From positions 1 to 64,000 of IMG/VR virus record IMGVR_UViG_3300044511_000013: a stretch of 64,000 nucleotides of DNA, one strand, 5' to 3'. This DNA is from a virus. Below, one piece after another: positions 62,092 to 64,000 of this stretch (position 1 is the first letter of the stretch; every line of letters starts with the position of its first letter). The notes under the pieces are model-generated. The model worked only from the letters and a program-made list of their open reading frames with translations. It had not been told where the DNA came from and searched no databases. Both the position numbers and the translations under genes were made by a program.

Positions 62092-62778
62092 TCACGCTCT
62101 CTTTCGTTTGGTGATCTTGGTGCCCGGCACCTGGCGGATGACGAGCTGATCGGGTTCAGGTTCGGGTTCAGGTTCGGGCTCGGGTGGCTGTAGCGGTCCA
62201 GGAGAGGCCGGGCCTCCCGACCACCCAGGACACGTCTGAAGGACCCAGTTCGTGATGGGGATGACGAGGCAGTCCTTGTGGTGCGGGTCGTACATCGCCC
62301 CCAGCGCATGACGCACGAGCGTCTCGCACTGATCGGCGATCATCGCATTGGACTGAGGGCGAAACGAGGCGCTCCTGTTCTGCCCGTTCGTGCTGCACCA
62401 ACTCGCAGTGATCTGAGGATGCAGACCACCGAGGAAGGACACTGAAACGGTGCCCACGCTGCCATCGGTGAGGTGGCCGCAATGGAACACGGCATGTTGC
62501 TGAATCGGCCCCGTTGTCGTGGACACGAAGCCACCGGCTCCTCCGGTCATCACGAAGCCACCGGCTGATCCTCCGGTCCCGCCCGAGCTGAATGCTCTAG
62601 CGCTGCCGCCGCCTCCATGCCCAACCGTCATCACCGTCACAGTTGATCCGCCGCCGCTTCCTCCCCAGGTGGTGGTGGGGTCGACGTGCTGATCGTTGCC
62701 GGTCAGGTCGAGAACCCGCACGCCCGGAGGCAAGTCCTTGGCTTCCTCGTCCTCGTCCCGCTGCTTACGCCATCTCAT
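62092..62778 (-). CDS. Hypothetical protein with Gly-rich and Glu-Pro repeat regions
   Basis: 228 residues. Charged N-terminus, Gly/Thr/Val-rich middle (WGGSGGGSTVTVMTVGHGG), then a compact part with four cysteines (FHCGHLTDG, SWCSTNGQNR, DQCETLVRHAL, KDCLVIP) and a PEPEPEPEPEP linker before a basic end (ITKRKRA). The repeat GGT/GAG stretches resemble surface proteins, but there is no signal peptide. Overlaps the preceding gene by 14 bases. Confidence 0.62.
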   Translation of the reverse strand: MRWRKQRDEDEEAKDLPPGVRVLDLTGNDQHVDPTTTWGGSGGGSTVTVMTVGHGGGGSARAFSSGGTGGSAGGFVMTGGAGGFVSTTTGPIQQHAVFHCGHLTDGSVGTVSVSFLGGLHPQITASWCSTNGQNRSASFRPQSNAMIADQCETLVRHALGAMYDPHHKDCLVIPITNWVLQTCPGWSGGPASPGPLQPPEPEPEPEPEPDQLVIRQVPGTKITKRKRA

Positions 62779-63103
62779 CGTGCTGTTGCTTTCTGGCCTC
62801 GATGAAGTCCATCAGGATGGCGTTCACCCGGTCGGTGTTGTCGGCGGTCATCCGAGCCATGCGGGCCGTGGTGCGGAACTGCTTCAACTCGTGCAGCGCC
62901 TCACCGCTCCACTCCACCTCGTCGCCGAGGTCCTGGAGGAATGCATCGAGCACGTTCTCGACACCATTGCAGAAGGTCCGCAACAGCTCAAGGTGATCCG
63001 ACATGCTGCCCAGCAAGTCGATCACAGCGGTCTGCTGGGTGCTCAGAGTCCCGTAGAACTCCTCCCATGCCTCCATGAACTCCTCCCACGTCGGCGTTTC
63101 CAT
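62765..63103 (-). CDS. Helical hypothetical protein (112 aa)
   Basis: ATG 63103 sits behind GAAGGGAGGGG. Almost all helix: TWEEFMEAWEEFYGTLSTQQ, LLGSMSDHLELLRTFCNGVE and RVNAILMDFIEARKQQHDEM. Likely a small coiled-coil protein expressed with DnaE. No motif recognised. Confidence 0.65.
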   Translation of the reverse strand: METPTWEEFMEAWEEFYGTLSTQQTAVIDLLGSMSDHLELLRTFCNGVENVLDAFLQDLGDEVEWSGEALHELKQFRTTARMARMTADNTDRVNAILMDFIEARKQQHDEMA

Positions 63104-63116
63104 AGCCCCTCCCTTC

Positions 63117-64000
63117 CTAGTGCAGCGATCCCAGTGCACCACCGCTGCGCAGCTTCTCGATCCTCGATGCGTTCACGATGCGCTTGGCCGTCCTGGATTG
63201 TAGGTCAGCCAGGTCGGTGTAGGGAGCGTGCTGCGCCACCTCCTCGGCCACCGCTCGGCCGATGCCGTCGATCGTGGTCAGGCCCTTGCGGATGGCCCGC
63301 CGCTGCCGGTCGATGGTCCACACCGGCCCCGACACGTTCACGTCGGCCTTGAGCAACCTGATGCCCGCCGCCCGTGCCGCCCGCATGTAGGCCACCTCCT
63401 TCTTGCTCCCCGCCGTGGTCGCCAACGCTGCCGTCCAGAACTCCAGCGGATGGTGAAAGCGGAACCAGGCCATCCGGTAGGCAAGCAACCCGTAGGCCGT
63501 GGCGTGGGCTCGGTTGAAGCCGTAGGCAGCGAACCCCTCGACACTGGCCCAGCCCAGCTCCCTCGACTCGGCGCTCATGCCGTAGGGCTGGCAGAGCTGA
63601 TCGAACTCGGCCCGTGCCTGGCGGAACATGCACTCACTGGTTGCGTTGCGGCCATGCTTGGAGTGCTTGACCTTGACGGCCTTGAGGATGCTGTTCAGCG
63701 TCTCGATGTCCATGCCCATGTCGGACATCGTGCTGATGACTTGCTCCTGGAACACCGCCACCCCGTAGGTGCGGCGCATGTGCTTCTTGAACACCTCGTT
63801 GGGGTACACCACCGGCACCTTGCGGCCTCGCCGGGCCAGGAACAGGTCCTTGTACCCGGAGTCGATCGTCGCCGTCCGGTACAGCGCCATCACCAGGATG
63901 ATGTCGTGGATGCTCTTGACCGCCAGCTCCTTGGCCCCGTTCCTCGCCGTGAAGCCTTCGAGCTGAAACACCCCCGTCGTGTCACCCGACCGCAGGCTCT
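63117..64000 (-). CDS. dnaE: DNA polymerase III alpha subunit (DnaE), C-terminal part
   Basis: Incomplete: the reading frame stays open to the window edge, where it reads SLRSGDTTGVFQLEG, the DnaE fingers phrase. Further family phrases are the TYGVAVFQEQVI stretch, the YGFNRAHATAYGLLAYRMAW motif that contacts the primer end, and IRKGLTTIDGIGRAVAEE (helix-hairpin-helix). It ends soon after the hairpin-helix, without the OB and tau-binding C-terminal domains of bacterial DnaE, as in many phage versions. This would be the phage replicase, used with the plus-strand helicase and primase. Confidence 0.9.
   Translation of the reverse strand, partial: SLRSGDTTGVFQLEGFTARNGAKELAVKSIHDIILVMALYRTATIDSGYKDLFLARRGRKVPVVYPNEVFKKHMRRTYGVAVFQEQVISTMSDMGMDIETLNSILKAVKVKHSKHGRNATSECMFRQARAEFDQLCQPYGMSAESRELGWASVEGFAAYGFNRAHATAYGLLAYRMAWFRFHHPLEFWTAALATTAGSKKEVAYMRAARAAGIRLLKADVNVSGPVWTIDRQRRAIRKGLTTIDGIGRAVAEEVAQHAPYTDLADLQSRTAKRIVNASRIEKLRSGGALGSLH

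Noticed and set aside
1-64000. Search for lysogeny genes (integrase, repressor, att sites)
   Set aside because: None recognised in this window; the phage could still be temperate if such genes lie outside it.

Overview
The window is a 64-kb stretch of a high-GC tailed bacteriophage (siphovirus type) genome, almost fully coding, with genes packed so tightly that start and stop codons usually overlap by 1-4 bases (ATGA, GTGA, TGATG). Several features point to an actinobacterial host: a WhiB-like iron-sulfur regulator, an Rpf/transglycosylase-like secreted protein, many GTG starts, and genes whose start codon lies 7-9 bases after a -10-like hexamer with no ribosome binding site (leaderless initiation). 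I see no integrase, repressor, tRNA or CRISPR array. The left end (before the helicase) and right end (inside DnaE) are cut by the window.

Layout. (1) 167-4876, plus strand: early operon with DnaB-like helicase, a conserved small protein, TOPRIM primase and four small proteins, ending in strong hairpins at 4897-5085. Everything after this is on the minus strand, so it is transcribed from high to low coordinates. (2) 64000-54267: DNA metabolism and regulation, comprising the DnaE C-terminus, RecA, two PD-(D/E)XK nucleases (one Cas4-like with an Fe-S cysteine set), a RuvC-like resolvase, WhiB, a ParB/DUF4417 fusion, a histone-like basic protein and secreted proteins. (3) 54052-49215: small terminase, several small proteins, a glycine-rich fibre protein and large terminase. 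(4) 49147-41294: fibre module with four small virion-type proteins, three glycine-rich proteins, a secreted SGNH esterase and a 19-repeat protein. (5) 41297-22055: head module with portal, MuF protein, six further proteins sharing a peptide tag, scaffold, major capsid protein and connectors. (6) 21817-7066: tail module with two tail-tube paralogues, frameshifted tail chaperones, a 1621-residue tape measure, Dit-like protein, tail spike and hub proteins. (7) 7025-5099: lysis cassette with amidase, DUF2746-like membrane protein, a 30-residue membrane peptide, staphylococcal-nuclease-like protein and holin.

The most unusual part is 27270-39620. Seven consecutive genes, all between portal and scaffold, carry ten copies of a tag of the form KGDxxGHPFRGNQYVKV placed at domain boundaries. 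The domains around the tag are MuF, HExGH metallopeptidase (twice), a kinase-like domain, an Arg-type ADP-ribosyltransferase, a conserved VHDxFGH domain, an XkdF-type prohead protease fused to a zeta-toxin-like P-loop kinase, and a ParB-like domain. I infer a set of effector proteins loaded into the head during assembly, with the tag acting as a packaging signal or protease-processed linker, and possibly ejected with the DNA. A second short motif (LRxRLL) occurs at or near the ends of most of the same proteins.

A second system-level signal is a repeated 34-base promoter-like box (AGARC, 23 bases, then TANNNT) upstream of the lysis, scaffold, tagged-protein and fibre genes. This suggests co-regulated late transcription, possibly involving the phage WhiB protein.
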